NCBI GenBank assembly: GCA_944321825.1
Contig: CALUMU010000002.1
Location: 1-64,000, forward strand
Length of the DNA: 64,000 nucleotides
Direction of reading: 5' to 3'
Origin: Candidatus Amulumruptor caecigallinarius
GTDB lineage: Bacteria > Bacteroidota > Bacteroidia > Bacteroidales > Muribaculaceae
Shown: one piece after another, positions 18,403 to 27,093 of the stretch
How positions within the stretch are numbered: position 1 is the stretch's first letter
Layout: each line of letters starts with the position of its first letter
The notes under the pieces: generated by a model
Databases searched by the model: none
What the model saw: the letters and a program-made list of their open reading frames with translations, nothing else
What the model was told of the DNA's origin: nothing
Position numbers and translations under genes: made by a program

Positions 18403-19248
18403 TCACTGTGTCAATACTCCGCACTTATGCCGGCGTACTCCTCTCGGAAGCCCCTTTATCCCGTCTGTCAAAATGTCAGTCGGGAATATGCCAAAAACGG
18501 CAGAGCCGCTGCCGGTCATCTCGGCATATACCGCCCCATGGGACTTAAGCCAGCGGATTGCCTCGGAGACATCCGGGACTTTTGCCGCGACCGACGAAGT
18601 AAAATCGTTCCCTAACCTGTCAGCCCATGAGCCGATGCCATCGGGAGCTGTCAGAGTCTCCGTCAATTCTTCGGCTGTGCGACAGCTCGACCGCGCCTCA
18701 GCATAAGCCTCGGCTGTGGACACGCTGCCTTGCGGCTTGATGATGAGCAGGTTGGCGAGTTGCCCAACTGGCAAATCCAGTTCCGTAAGCGTAGTGCCCG
18801 TACCTGTAGCCAGCATGGGTCTGTTGTAGATGAAAAAAGGGCAATCGCTCCCCACTTTGGCAGCCATCTCTGCAAGTTGGTCAAGGTCAAACGGATGCCC
18901 CGTCATATCATTCAAGAGCTTCAGCGCAAACGCGGCATCGCTCGAACCTCCCCCCATACCCGCGCCATCGGGAATCTCCTTATGCAGGTGTATTTCTACT
19001 GCCGGAGCCGGAGGATATGCCTCTTTAAATATCCTGTAAGCCTTCATCACCAGATTTTTCTCCGCCGGGCATGGCAGCGAATGCCCGGTGACAGTCAGCG
19101 TGGTTTCTCCTGTCGACGAGGGAACCATCTCAAGTATGTCGCACCAGTCGACAGGCACCATGGCTGTGACTATCTCATGGAACCCGTTAGGCAGAGTCTT
19201 GCCTATATAAAGGCCAAGGTTGATTTTAGCGTTAGGGAAAGTTATCAT
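18403..19248 (-). CDS. ispE: 4-diphosphocytidyl-2-C-methyl-D-erythritol kinase
   Basis: GHMP kinase of the MEP isoprenoid pathway. 281 residues. N-terminal FPNAKINLGLYI and the ATP-binding PDGAGMGGGSSDAAFALK (residues about 89-106) are diagnostic, with the C-terminal MTGSGSAVFGIF glycine loop. Divergent from dnaB, upstream of grpE. Confidence 0.94.
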   Translation of the reverse strand: MITFPNAKINLGLYIGKTLPNGFHEIVTAMVPVDWCDILEMVPSSTGETTLTVTGHSLPCPAEKNLVMKAYRIFKEAYPPAPAVEIHLHKEIPDGAGMGGGSSDAAFALKLLNDMTGHPFDLDQLAEMAAKVGSDCPFFIYNRPMLATGTGTTLTELDLPVGQLANLLIIKPQGSVSTAEAYAEARSSCRTAEELTETLTAPDGIGSWADRLGNDFTSSVAAKVPDVSEAIRWLKSHGAVYAEMTGSGSAVFGIFPTDILTDGIKGLPRGVRRHKCGVLTQ

Positions 19249-19276
19249 CTGCTGACAAAGTTACGACTTTATTCGC

Positions 19277-19284
19277 TAAATTTG
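19277..19284 (+). promoter_or_regulatory. dnaB -7 element
   Basis: TAAATTTG, 21 bases before the dnaB start codon, implies a leader of about 13 bases. No TTG is found at -33. Confidence 0.45.
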
Positions 19285-19304
19285 CAATATAATAATTTGC
19301 CCAT

Positions 19305-20876
19305 ATGCCCGGAGATTTCAAACCCAACAGGTCAAAACCCGACTACAACAAGAAAGGACCAAACAACATCGAGGCCCAGGCCATAGCAGAGATTGCCGGA
19401 CGCAAAGCGCCACGGGACAAGGAGCTCGAAGAGGCTGTGCTGGGTGCGCTGATGCTCGAAAAGGACGCTTACACCATCGTATGCGACCTGCTTAAGCCGG
19501 AAAGCTTCTATGAGCCGGAAAACCAGGTAATCTATGAGGCCATACAGCATCTTGGCGCGTCACAGCAGCCTATCGACATGCTGACTGTCACAGAGCGTCT
19601 GCGGCTTGACGGCAACCTCGACAAAGCCGGAGGCGCTCTGCGGATAACCGAACTGACCACACGCGTCACCTCGGCGGCACACGTGGAGTTCCATTCGCGC
19701 ATCATCAGCCAGAAGTACCTTGCGCGAGAACTGATTTCGTTTGCGTCACGCATCGAGCAGATGGCTTTCGACGAAAGCAACGATGTCGAAGATCTGCTTC
19801 AGGAAGCCGAGGGGAAACTCTTTGAAATCTCGCAACGCAATGTCAAAAAGGATGTTGTGCAGATCGACCCGGTGATATCCCAGGCAATAGAGACCATACA
19901 GACAGCAGCCAACCGCACATCAGGCCTTTCCGGGTTGCAATCAGGATTCCACAAACTTGACGAACTGACATCGGGATGGCAAAATTCCGACCTCATAATC
20001 ATAGCCGCTCGCCCGGCCATGGGCAAAACCGCCTTCGTGTTGTCTATGGCCAGAAACATGGCAGTGGATTACAATACCCCGGTGGCTGTATTCTCGCTCG
20101 AAATGAGCAAGGTGCAGCTTGTCAACCGTCTGATAAGCAATGTGACCGAACTCGAGGGTGAAAAAATCAAGAGCGGGCAGCTCACCCAGATGGAGTGGGA
20201 CCAGCTGATGGGACGAATCAAAAAACTCTACGGAGCACCCCTATATATCGACGACACGGCATCCCTGTCCATATTCGAGCTGCGCACCAAAGCCCGCCGC
20301 CTCGTCAGGGAGCATCAAGTGAAATTCATCATCATCGACTACCTGCAGCTCATGAATGCATCGGGGATGAAATTCGGGTCACGCGAACAGGAGGTGAGCA
20401 TGATTTCCCGCAATCTCAAGCAGTTAGCCAAAGAACTCGACATACCCATCGTGGCGTTATCCCAGCTCAACCGCTCGGTAGAGTCGCGTGGCGACAGTGC
20501 CGCCGGGAAGCGTCCACAACTGAGCGACCTTCGCGAGTCCGGTGCCATAGAGCAGGATGCCGACATAGTGTGCTTCATACACCGCCCTGAATACTATCTG
20601 CGTTCGGGGGTGGATGCATCAGGCAACGACATCCGAGGTCTTGCCGAATTTATCGTGGCTAAACACCGTAGCGGTCGAGTAGACGATGTGAAAATGCGGT
20701 TCAGAGCCAAATTCGCACGGTTTGAAAACTGGGAGGACGACACTACGTTTGCGGCAACTACCGTAGGCAGCCGCATGAACTCGGACGACGGTTTCGGCAA
20801 CGTAGGAGCCACCCCGTTCAACGGCGGCACCGCCAACCTGACCCCGACAGATCCCAACGAGACCGCCCCGTTCTGA
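19305..20876 (+). CDS. dnaB: replicative DNA helicase
   Basis: Hexameric fork helicase. 523 residues without an intein. N-terminal primase-interacting domain (LEEAVLGALMLEKDAY), linker, then the RecA-like motor: Walker A RPAMGKTAFVLS near 240, H2 FSLEMSK, Walker B FIIIDYLQLM, H3 VALSQLNRSVESR and H4 DLRESGAIEQDADIVCFIHR. C-terminal tail is G/N/T-rich and probably disordered. Confidence 0.97.
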   Translation: MPGDFKPNRSKPDYNKKGPNNIEAQAIAEIAGRKAPRDKELEEAVLGALMLEKDAYTIVCDLLKPESFYEPENQVIYEAIQHLGASQQPIDMLTVTERLRLDGNLDKAGGALRITELTTRVTSAAHVEFHSRIISQKYLARELISFASRIEQMAFDESNDVEDLLQEAEGKLFEISQRNVKKDVVQIDPVISQAIETIQTAANRTSGLSGLQSGFHKLDELTSGWQNSDLIIIAARPAMGKTAFVLSMARNMAVDYNTPVAVFSLEMSKVQLVNRLISNVTELEGEKIKSGQLTQMEWDQLMGRIKKLYGAPLYIDDTASLSIFELRTKARRLVREHQVKFIIIDYLQLMNASGMKFGSREQEVSMISRNLKQLAKELDIPIVALSQLNRSVESRGDSAAGKRPQLSDLRESGAIEQDADIVCFIHRPEYYLRSGVDASGNDIRGLAEFIVAKHRSGRVDDVKMRFRAKFARFENWEDDTTFAATTVGSRMNSDDGFGNVGATPFNGGTANLTPTDPNETAPF

Positions 20877-20982
20877 TGCCCATCGCCCCACCCCAAAATC
20901 TCGTTTTTACACAGCCGCAGTGCGTATATAAGTTTAGGTTTTCGCAAGGAAGTGTTGCAGAACCACGGAATACTATTGCTGT

Positions 20983-21639
20983 TTAATCACATACAGGCCG
21001 TACAGAGTAGCCCATATGACTGGAGCTTTTACAAATATCATGCGATTTCAATGCATAATAATAACAAGAGAGATGATGCCAATTGTCTGCCGATGAGGTC
21101 CAATAATGACCAATCCTGCCTCCAATGATGTCGTAAGTTAGTCTGAATATGCTCTGTTCCTTTGATCCGGCAAAAGGCAGGATAATGGAATTGCCGTTGG
21201 GGCCGGTAAACAGGACATAATCTTCGTGCGTCTCTGTTGTGCACTCTCTGCGCAACTCTTCAAACTCCGCCCTGGTGGGCATACGCCACTTCCCGCCCCA
21301 ATTAGCCGTGGCAGCGTCATAACCGGCGGTTAGATTCTCATACTCATCAATGGCGCCATGCCTCCTTAGTATTCCCAATTCGTTTTCATGCCAAAGCCCT
21401 TCATTAAGAGTATTCTCGTTATGAGGTCGGGTCTCACTCCAACTGTAATAATCACCGTAATCTTCGGGGCTTGCGGCTCCTAAATTGCAAGTAGCCCATT
21501 TTGTGCCGCTGGGCAGTCCCAGATCGATGTAGGTATGCCCGTTATATTCTACGGGATCCGGCCGGCGGCTGCACATTGCTAAGGTAACACCCAGCAAGAT
21601 TGTCAAAAAAGCGTTTCTTATAAATCTTATTGTTGCCAT
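20983..21639 (-). CDS. FISUMP-like domain lipoprotein or secreted protein
   Basis: 218 residues, exported: hydrophobic AFLTILLGVTLAMC after a basic start, with Cys 23 a possible lipidation site. The mature part is the domain often seen in Bacteroidales surface proteins: YIDLGLPSGTKWATCNLGA, EDYGDYYSWSET, WRMPTRAEFEEL, then YWTSSA and a C-terminal GYSVRPVC. It resembles the Fibrobacter succinogenes major paralogous (FISUMP/DUF1566) family; the function is unknown. Last gene of a minus-strand run beginning at 24713. Confidence 0.75.
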   Translation of the reverse strand: MATIRFIRNAFLTILLGVTLAMCSRRPDPVEYNGHTYIDLGLPSGTKWATCNLGAASPEDYGDYYSWSETRPHNENTLNEGLWHENELGILRRHGAIDEYENLTAGYDAATANWGGKWRMPTRAEFEELRRECTTETHEDYVLFTGPNGNSIILPFAGSKEQSIFRLTYDIIGGRIGHYWTSSADNWHHLSCYYYALKSHDICKSSSHMGYSVRPVCD

Positions 21640-21658
21640 AAATTAAGTGTATCGTTTT

Positions 21659-22738
21659 TCAATATTTGCGGACCCAACGTGCATGCTTCTCATAAGGTTG
21701 TGACCTCACATCAGTTTTGGAACAGTTCCGAATCTGACCACCGTATCTATCATAATAATAGACCACACTTCCCCAATGATCTTCAAGCCAATAGTCCTTC
21801 TCCTCTATGATGGGATGTCCTGCACTTTTCAAGGTTTTATTTATGGCGGTTTTATTCGCCATTATGACCTTTATCTCCTCTTGGGAAGGCAATGACCACC
21901 CTGCATAATAGTCGGAGGCCAGATTCCACGATATATCTTCTCTTTGTTTCACCGAAAGAATCTTGCCGTGCTGCCCGGTTTCGTCCGTACTGAAAACAAC
22001 GCCACGTACATCCCCCACTTCATAGTATTCGCCCACGCGGTAGATGCCTCGTTTATGGCGCTCCTCTATTTCACGTTTGGCAGCTTCGGTCGCTGCAGCC
22101 TGACGGCGTTTGGTTTCAATCGCTTCCTTACGCGCCTGTTCTTCAGCCCCCAACTGACGTTGCCGTTCAGCTTCACGCGCTTGACGTTGAGCCTCATCGC
22201 GTCGAGCTTTTTCTTGCAATTGGCGTTCGTATTGTTCTTGCCGTTCCCGTTCGGCTTGGAGCCTACTACGCTCATTTGATATGTGTGCCACAACACATCC
22301 CGCTATAATGCAAATCACTACAGCAGCAATGGCGCTTATGATGTGAATACGGTGGCGACGCCAAAACTCGATTCGCCTTTTTCGAGCCTCTTCTTCTTGC
22401 TGTTCTTTCTCCCTACGTTGCCTGAGCAACTCTTCCTCTCGCAGCCGACGCTGTTCGGCTTCCCTGTGCAAGCGTTCCTGCCGCTCTTCCTGGCTCTCCA
22501 CAACCACAACCGGCTGTGTCGATCCGTCTGAGGAAAAGGCACCAATCAATATCAGTATCAACCCAGTTGTTGCCATCAATACGCCACCCATCATAAATAT
22601 TACTGGAGCTGGGCTACCGCGATGCCCCAACGCCAAGGCGAATTGGTAACCTTTATCATTCTCCATACTATGCCCATACAGGGCACACATAACACCTATT
22701 ATTAGTAGGACGAGTCCTATAATTACTTTCTTGTTCAT
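21659..22738 (-). CDS. membrane protein with E/R/Q-rich coil and FISUMP/DUF1566-like C-terminus
   Basis: 359 residues from the ATG at 22738; a GTG two codons upstream is also possible. Two membrane helices in the first 70 residues (VIIGLVLLIIGVMCALYG, VIFMMGGVLMATTGLILILI), a charged R/E/Q coil (about 80-130), a third helix (IISAIAAVVICIIAGCVVAHI, about 133-153), a second R/E/Q coil (about 155-225), then a globular end with YEVGDVRGVVFSTDETGQHG and WSLPSQEEIKVIM that resembles the FISUMP/DUF1566 fold. No known enzyme motif. Twenty bp ahead of the FISUMP lipoprotein gene. Confidence 0.65.
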   Translation of the reverse strand: MNKKVIIGLVLLIIGVMCALYGHSMENDKGYQFALALGHRGSPAPVIFMMGGVLMATTGLILILIGAFSSDGSTQPVVVVESQEERQERLHREAEQRRLREEELLRQRREKEQQEEEARKRRIEFWRRHRIHIISAIAAVVICIIAGCVVAHISNERSRLQAERERQEQYERQLQEKARRDEAQRQAREAERQRQLGAEEQARKEAIETKRRQAAATEAAKREIEERHKRGIYRVGEYYEVGDVRGVVFSTDETGQHGKILSVKQREDISWNLASDYYAGWSLPSQEEIKVIMANKTAINKTLKSAGHPIIEEKDYWLEDHWGSVVYYYDRYGGQIRNCSKTDVRSQPYEKHARWVRKY

Positions 22739-22824
22739 TTCCACGTCAATTTTATAGGTTTACAGTTTGTTGCCATATCGCTTACAATTGGCTTTCAATT
22801 GCGAATAATAGTTTCTGCCGCCAT

Positions 22825-23052
22825 TTATTTCGGCAAGGTTAAGTGCTTCATATAGCTACCATATATAAAATCACTGTCGTATTTGCATGTCCTTCCGTTA
22901 TAGACAGTCCATTTGCCATCTTTGCCTTTGCGGTGTAACTCAGCACGCGGCAACCCATCGAACTCTTGATAGAGAATCTCTGTTCCATTGAGGTGCAAGC
23001 TGATAGGGCACACAACATTAATAAACCAGATGATTTGTCCGGTTATTTTCAT
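22825..23052 (-). CDS. small hypothetical exported protein, 75 aa
   Basis: Not recognised. The start at 23052 is preferred because the ATG overlaps the TGA of the preceding gene (ATGA), a sign of coupling; a longer frame to 23130 would overlap that gene by 80 bases. N-terminus MKITGQIIWFINVVCPISL may be a signal segment; the rest (GLPRAELHRKGKDGKWTVYN ... DSDFIYGSYM) is hydrophilic. Possibly degenerate. Confidence 0.45.
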   Translation of the reverse strand: MKITGQIIWFINVVCPISLHLNGTEILYQEFDGLPRAELHRKGKDGKWTVYNGRTCKYDSDFIYGSYMKHLTLPK

Positions 23053-24155
23053 TTTTGTTTCTCCTTTATATAAATACCGACCATGTTTTCTACACTCGCT
23101 TCCAACGGCTGGAATTCGCCGTTGCGCCAATAACCGCCCCGTCCTTGATGGGTGCCTGCGACATAGACATCTTCGTGTATAACAGCGATAGCATCTGCCG
23201 ATGAAGTGAGAGGGCTACCATCGGGTGTTAGTTTGACGGATTTTCCGTTCTTCCAATAAATACCTTGATTGTCGTAGTTGGTGCCGCAAAGATACCAATC
23301 TGACAAGTCGGTACATGAACCGGTGATACGCACATTATATGAATCGGGCAATTCTTTCTCCCATCCCTGTTCATCCCAATAGCAGGCGCGGAAACCATAG
23401 CTTTCGAGATTATGGTCGGAATAGCCTGCTATGCGTAAATCGATGCCGTTATAGCAGGCTGTATAAAAAGCACCGCATCCATCGTAAAACGGTTCCCACT
23501 CTCCTTTAGGCGTGCTCTTTCTATATGGATTCCCATTAATCCAAATGCTTGGCTGGCGATAATATGGATCGACGAAACGTTCAAAACGATTGCGCTCAAG
23601 GTCGTAGCCCATCAATAAAATATTTGGGCCATACATGATTACATCTTCACATGCGGCATCCCATTTTCCATCGGTCAGTGAATAAAGTTCGGTATTGTTA
23701 TTCCAGCATTTGGCCACACTCATGCGACGATGTGTGTACTCAAACTTCGAACTGCGTGTACGTGTCATAGGGCTGTCGTATGCGTAGCCAGCAGTGATTA
23801 CATCACCTGCATCCGTAACGGTGACCGCTTTGGCGCAAGAGGTATAAGTGCCATCAGTAAGCAGATGTATTTTCCCATTTATCCAATAGGCGGCGCGGGC
23901 CTGCATTGTCAGGTCTTTTGGTTTAAGCTGCCCGGCGACATAGACATCGCCGTTCACTACGGCCATGTCGTAAGCTACGGCTTCGCCTCCCGGAGATTCC
24001 AACGTATGTTGTTCGCCATTGATCCAGTAAACGGCCGTACCGTCACTAAGGTTTCCACAAAGCCACACATCATTGGGCTCGGAGCTGCACGAAGCCATGA
24101 CAGCAAGTACTACAGTTGAGACCAACAACATCGTGATTCTTAACAAGCTCTTCAT
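23049..24155 (-). CDS. lipoprotein with seven Y-W-x-N-G repeat modules
   Basis: 368 residues with a lipoprotein signal (LLVSTVVLAVMASC). The mature protein repeats a module of about 45-50 residues centred on AVYWINGE, AAYWINGK, AKCWNNNT, SIWINGN, ACYWDEQG, GIYWKNGK and GGYWRNGE, each followed by a short turn and, in most, a DVYVAG-like strand (GDVYVAG, GDVITAG, NILLMG, DLRIAG, WYLCG, DVYVAG). Seven such units suggest a seven-bladed beta-propeller at the cell surface; this is inference. No catalytic motif is visible. Overlaps the next small gene by 4 bases. Confidence 0.7.
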   Translation of the reverse strand: MKSLLRITMLLVSTVVLAVMASCSSEPNDVWLCGNLSDGTAVYWINGEQHTLESPGGEAVAYDMAVVNGDVYVAGQLKPKDLTMQARAAYWINGKIHLLTDGTYTSCAKAVTVTDAGDVITAGYAYDSPMTRTRSSKFEYTHRRMSVAKCWNNNTELYSLTDGKWDAACEDVIMYGPNILLMGYDLERNRFERFVDPYYRQPSIWINGNPYRKSTPKGEWEPFYDGCGAFYTACYNGIDLRIAGYSDHNLESYGFRACYWDEQGWEKELPDSYNVRITGSCTDLSDWYLCGTNYDNQGIYWKNGKSVKLTPDGSPLTSSADAIAVIHEDVYVAGTHQGRGGYWRNGEFQPLEASVENMVGIYIKEKQK

Positions 24156-24194
24156 ATCGCTGTAGTTTTAAATTGGTTTCGTTAGGAAGATTTT

Positions 24195-24713
24195 TTACAA
24201 ATGAGGAAGCGGACAAAATCCGATTTTGCAGTAAGCTCTTTCGTGGCTGTTATACACTTCGACACCACCTGTGAATTCAAAAAATTTTCCGTCTTTGGAA
24301 AAAATCAGGTCGTAATGGTAAGCTCCTGCCCATTGCGAACCTTTCATTCGTACATTTTTTTTGTTTACGGCGTATTGCTGTACATAATCGATGGTAAATT
24401 TACTGCGGTCACGCCCATTTCCAGAAAGGTCATATACGGTATCCGCATATTTAAGGACACCTTTTACGCATTGTTCCAGATAGTCAAAACTCTGTTTGTG
24501 GTTTTCAGTTTCGATAGAAAAAAACACGCCTTCGTTGTCCTTTCCGTCGGCATAAGGACCGTGGAATTCAAGATAGTTTTTAGGTTGTTTAAGAAATGGG
24601 GCCCCGACTGATTCAAACAAGGAGGTATTCCAACCTTCAATCTTTTTTCCGTTACTGCAAGCTGAAAGAATGACAGCAACCATAAGACTCAACACAAAAA
24701 ATCTGGTTCTCAT
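24195..24713 (-). CDS. hypothetical lipoprotein, 172 aa
   Basis: Lipoprotein signal MRTRFFVLSLMVAVILSAC then a hydrophilic domain (FLEFHGPYADGKDNEGVFFS type sequence in the first half, then QSFDYLEQCVKGVLKYADTV and MKGSQWAGAYHYDLIFSKDG). No family recognised. First gene of the minus-strand lipoprotein run, 39 bp before the seven-repeat gene. The structured RNA candidate lies directly upstream. Confidence 0.65.
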   Translation of the reverse strand: MRTRFFVLSLMVAVILSACSNGKKIEGWNTSLFESVGAPFLKQPKNYLEFHGPYADGKDNEGVFFSIETENHKQSFDYLEQCVKGVLKYADTVYDLSGNGRDRSKFTIDYVQQYAVNKKNVRMKGSQWAGAYHYDLIFSKDGKFFEFTGGVEVYNSHERAYCKIGFCPLPHL

Positions 24714-24749
24714 GACTCAATATATATTCCGCCTGTTTCCTTACGGAGT

Positions 24750-24975
24750 TACTACACACAGAAGGCGTGGAAACTGTATGCCACGTCTCTGTGATTAGGT
24801 GCTTAGGAATACCTATGAGTGAAGATGTGGTAATAACAGCCCCACGCCGTATGCGTGGAGACCATTACGCCGACTCTTGCACTCGTGATATTCAGGTTCC
24901 TAAGCTTTAATCACACAAGAAGAAGACATAACGCCTCTTTTATCTACTATGTTTGAGAATGACACACTGCCAAAC
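24750..24975 (-). ncRNA. candidate 6S-like structured RNA
   Basis: A long irregular hairpin is seen: outer stem 763-768 with 931-936 (numbers prefixed 24), a large internal bubble containing a local hairpin CGTGG/CCACG (24767-24785), then stems GTGATTA/TAATCAC (24791-24797 with 24908-24914), GCTTAGGAA/TTCCTAAGC (24801-24809 with 24897-24905), GAGTG-AAGA/TCTT-CACTC (24817-24825 with 24875-24884), GTAAT/ATTAC and an apical CCACGC/GCGTGG. Closing stem, open central bubble with a 3'-side hairpin, and long apical stem is the 6S RNA plan, and on the minus strand a -7 element lies just upstream. Primary sequence is not recognised; the call rests on structure. Confidence 0.4.
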
Positions 24976-24981
24976 TCGTCA

Positions 24982-24989
24982 CAAAAATA
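24982..24989 (-). promoter_or_regulatory. -7 element for the structured RNA
   Basis: TATTTTTG on the minus strand fits TAnnTTTG and would start transcription near 24975, just before the outer stem of the structured RNA candidate. No -33 TTG is found at the right spacing. Confidence 0.35.
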
Positions 24990-25242
24990 CTGTTTTTGTT
25001 TGATATTATACGTCTTTATATGACATTTTTATTACTGACGCATCGTTTTTTACGACTGTTGGCCTGCCGTTTACCATACCTGAAAGAATCCTTGTCCCCT
25101 ACCTACAATTTAATTTCCCTTCTGTTTTTATATCGCTATTTGTGATTATTCTGCTACTTAATCCCTTGATAAATCAATATAAGTATTTGACGGATAATAT
25201 AAATATTTCAGGTCTAAGAGCCTAATCCCCAGACAAACATGG

Positions 25243-25500
25243 GTGCAACCCACGCAAAATGGATTCCCACAAAATCAACCGACCGATAAATCGGTCGTAT
25301 TGCTTGTGTGGGTCACGGGCTCCGTGGGCTCGCGCCCCCCGGCTACTACCTCTCATCGCTACACGATAGGCTTTTGCTTAGAAGTTCCGCAACACCCTCC
25401 TATAGGGGATGTGGCTGATGGTGTTCCGGGGGGGTCTGGAACACCATCGAAATTTTGTGGGTAACGGTTACCGGGGCTTATGCCGCCCCGTAACTCTCTT
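25243..25500. repeat. palindrome-rich intergenic repeat region
   Basis: No gene is supported in 24990-25532. Within this stretch are several hairpins: ACCGACCGAT/ATCGGTCGT at about 25276-25299, GATGGTGTTCC/GGAACACCATC (25417-25427 with 25438-25448, perfect, 10-base G-rich loop), and GC-rich words CCGGGGCTTATGCCGCCCCG near 25470. Base composition is much higher in GC than the AT-rich sequence before it. It looks like a block of dispersed repeats; family not known. Confidence 0.5.
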
Positions 25501-25532
25501 CCATCGCTGCGCGATGCTCATGCATGGGCTGA

Positions 25533-25583
25533 AACAAAACAATGCCGGAGTTTCACAATCGGAAACCCCGGCATTGCTTTGTT
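25533..25583 (-). terminator. tig terminator
   Basis: Arms of 22 bases (25533-25554 and 25562-25583) pair with only two non-Watson-Crick positions, which are U-G pairs in minus-strand RNA but A-C mismatches on the plus strand, so it is built for minus transcription. It lies 74 bases past the tig stop codon. Confidence 0.7.
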
Positions 25584-25656
25584 GTATTTGTCTGTCTAAA
25601 ATTTTATACATCAAAACAGCTTCATATATAATGTGACAGCTTCTTAGTCGGTTCAA

Positions 25657-27039
25657 TCAGGCATCGGCCTGCCCATTGCGCTTCTCTACGAGAGCCTTGA
25701 ACTCGTCGATTGTGACATCCTTGCCGTCGATAGTGACTGCGTTACGCACAGCCTCGAATATCTTCATCAGCCCAACCTGCTGCGCCATACGCGAACGTGA
25801 ATCCTTGTCGGCAAGCATACGCTTCGCATAGTCGGCATACACGTCATCAGAGAGGTTTGCCATGCCGTACTGGGCGAACTGCTGGCGGGCCATCATCGTG
25901 GCAAACTGGAGCATGTCAGACTCCTCGACTTTCACACCGAGCTTTTCAGCGATATTGTCGCGGATGAGCTGCCATTTGAGGTCTGGCACGAGCTGCGCGA
26001 ACACGCTGTCGATGTTGTCCTCGTTGACTTCCTTATTGACTGTCATGTACCATTTCTTAAGCACATCCTCCGCCACTACTATATCGCCGGCATAACGCGA
26101 TGTATAGTACTTGTACACATCATCCTGAAAAAGGTTCTCGCTATTGCCACGGAGCTGGTCGGCAATCATCTGCTTGACGGCGGCGCGGTATTCGTCCTCG
26201 GTCTTTACCTTGTCTTTGCCAAATACGTTGGTGTAGAACTCCTCATTGTGTTCGGCCGGACGGAGCACGATGATTTCCGATATGGCAAGCTCGAAATCAG
26301 CCTTGACTTCCGCAGCCTTCTCCTTATCGATCTGAAGCATCGACGCGAGTTCGGTAGCATCGCCCTCACATGTAGCCCAGGGGTTGAATGTCACCTTGTC
26401 ACCGACCTTCTTGCCGGCAAACTTGTCGGCCTGTGCTTTGTCCTTGAAGTACATCGGAGCCACGATGCCTGACACCACCTGTATGGCATCCTCTGTTTCT
26501 TTTACCGTGCCATCGGCATTGAGTTCCATGATGCTACCTTTGACAAGCGCATCAGACTCAAATTCCTCACCGGGCACTTGTGCGCCAAACCGCTTGCAAA
26601 GAGCCTTGTCCTGCTCGTCGATCATCTCGTCAGAGACGGTGATAGTATAATAAGGGAGTGTTACGTTTTTGTCAACCTCGATATCAAGGGCGGGAGCTAT
26701 AGCGAGCTCGTACTTGAATGTATAGTCTTTTTTATTGTCAAGGTCGAGAGCCACGACATCTACAGGAACCGGGGCACCGAGTATGTCTATCTTGTTGTCC
26801 TGAAGATATTTGATAGAAGCTTCATACACCTCATTGTTGATAACGTCAGATGCGACTTCTTTGCCGAAACGCTTCTCAAGTATCCCGAAAGGAACATGTC
26901 CTTTACGGAATCCGGGGAGTGAGTGTGTCGTGCCGAGACGTTTCAGCTGTTTCTTAACCTTGTCAGCGTAGTCGCTTTCCACGACATCGATAGTCAGCAG
27001 GGCCTTGTTATTGTCCTGTTTGTCAAATGTTAAGTTCAT
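25657..27039 (-). CDS. tig: trigger factor chaperone
   Basis: Ribosome-bound chaperone meeting nascent chains. 460 residues. The ribosome-docking signature is GFRKGHVPFGILEKRFG (G-F-R-x-G-x-x-P, residues about 42-58). The middle PPIase-like domain is poorly conserved, as usual in Bacteroidota, and the C-terminal helical arms follow (FQDDVYKYYTSRYAGDIVVA). Divergent from prfA. Confidence 0.92.
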   Translation of the reverse strand: MNLTFDKQDNNKALLTIDVVESDYADKVKKQLKRLGTTHSLPGFRKGHVPFGILEKRFGKEVASDVINNEVYEASIKYLQDNKIDILGAPVPVDVVALDLDNKKDYTFKYELAIAPALDIEVDKNVTLPYYTITVSDEMIDEQDKALCKRFGAQVPGEEFESDALVKGSIMELNADGTVKETEDAIQVVSGIVAPMYFKDKAQADKFAGKKVGDKVTFNPWATCEGDATELASMLQIDKEKAAEVKADFELAISEIIVLRPAEHNEEFYTNVFGKDKVKTEDEYRAAVKQMIADQLRGNSENLFQDDVYKYYTSRYAGDIVVAEDVLKKWYMTVNKEVNEDNIDSVFAQLVPDLKWQLIRDNIAEKLGVKVEESDMLQFATMMARQQFAQYGMANLSDDVYADYAKRMLADKDSRSRMAQQVGLMKIFEAVRNAVTIDGKDVTIDEFKALVEKRNGQADA

Positions 27040-27093
27040 GTGTCTTAAATATCTGTATATATAGAGAATTTTTATTCCTCATATTTCAAGGTG

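Noticed and set aside
22825..23130. longer 101-residue version of the small gene downstream of the propeller lipoprotein
   Set aside because: The first 26 residues overlap the end of the upstream gene by about 80 bases; the internal ATG at 23052 with an ATGA overlap is better.
25243..25464. 73-codon frame in the palindrome-rich spacer
   Set aside because: Pro/Gly/Thr-rich composition, made of repeat arms, with no promoter or neighbour support.
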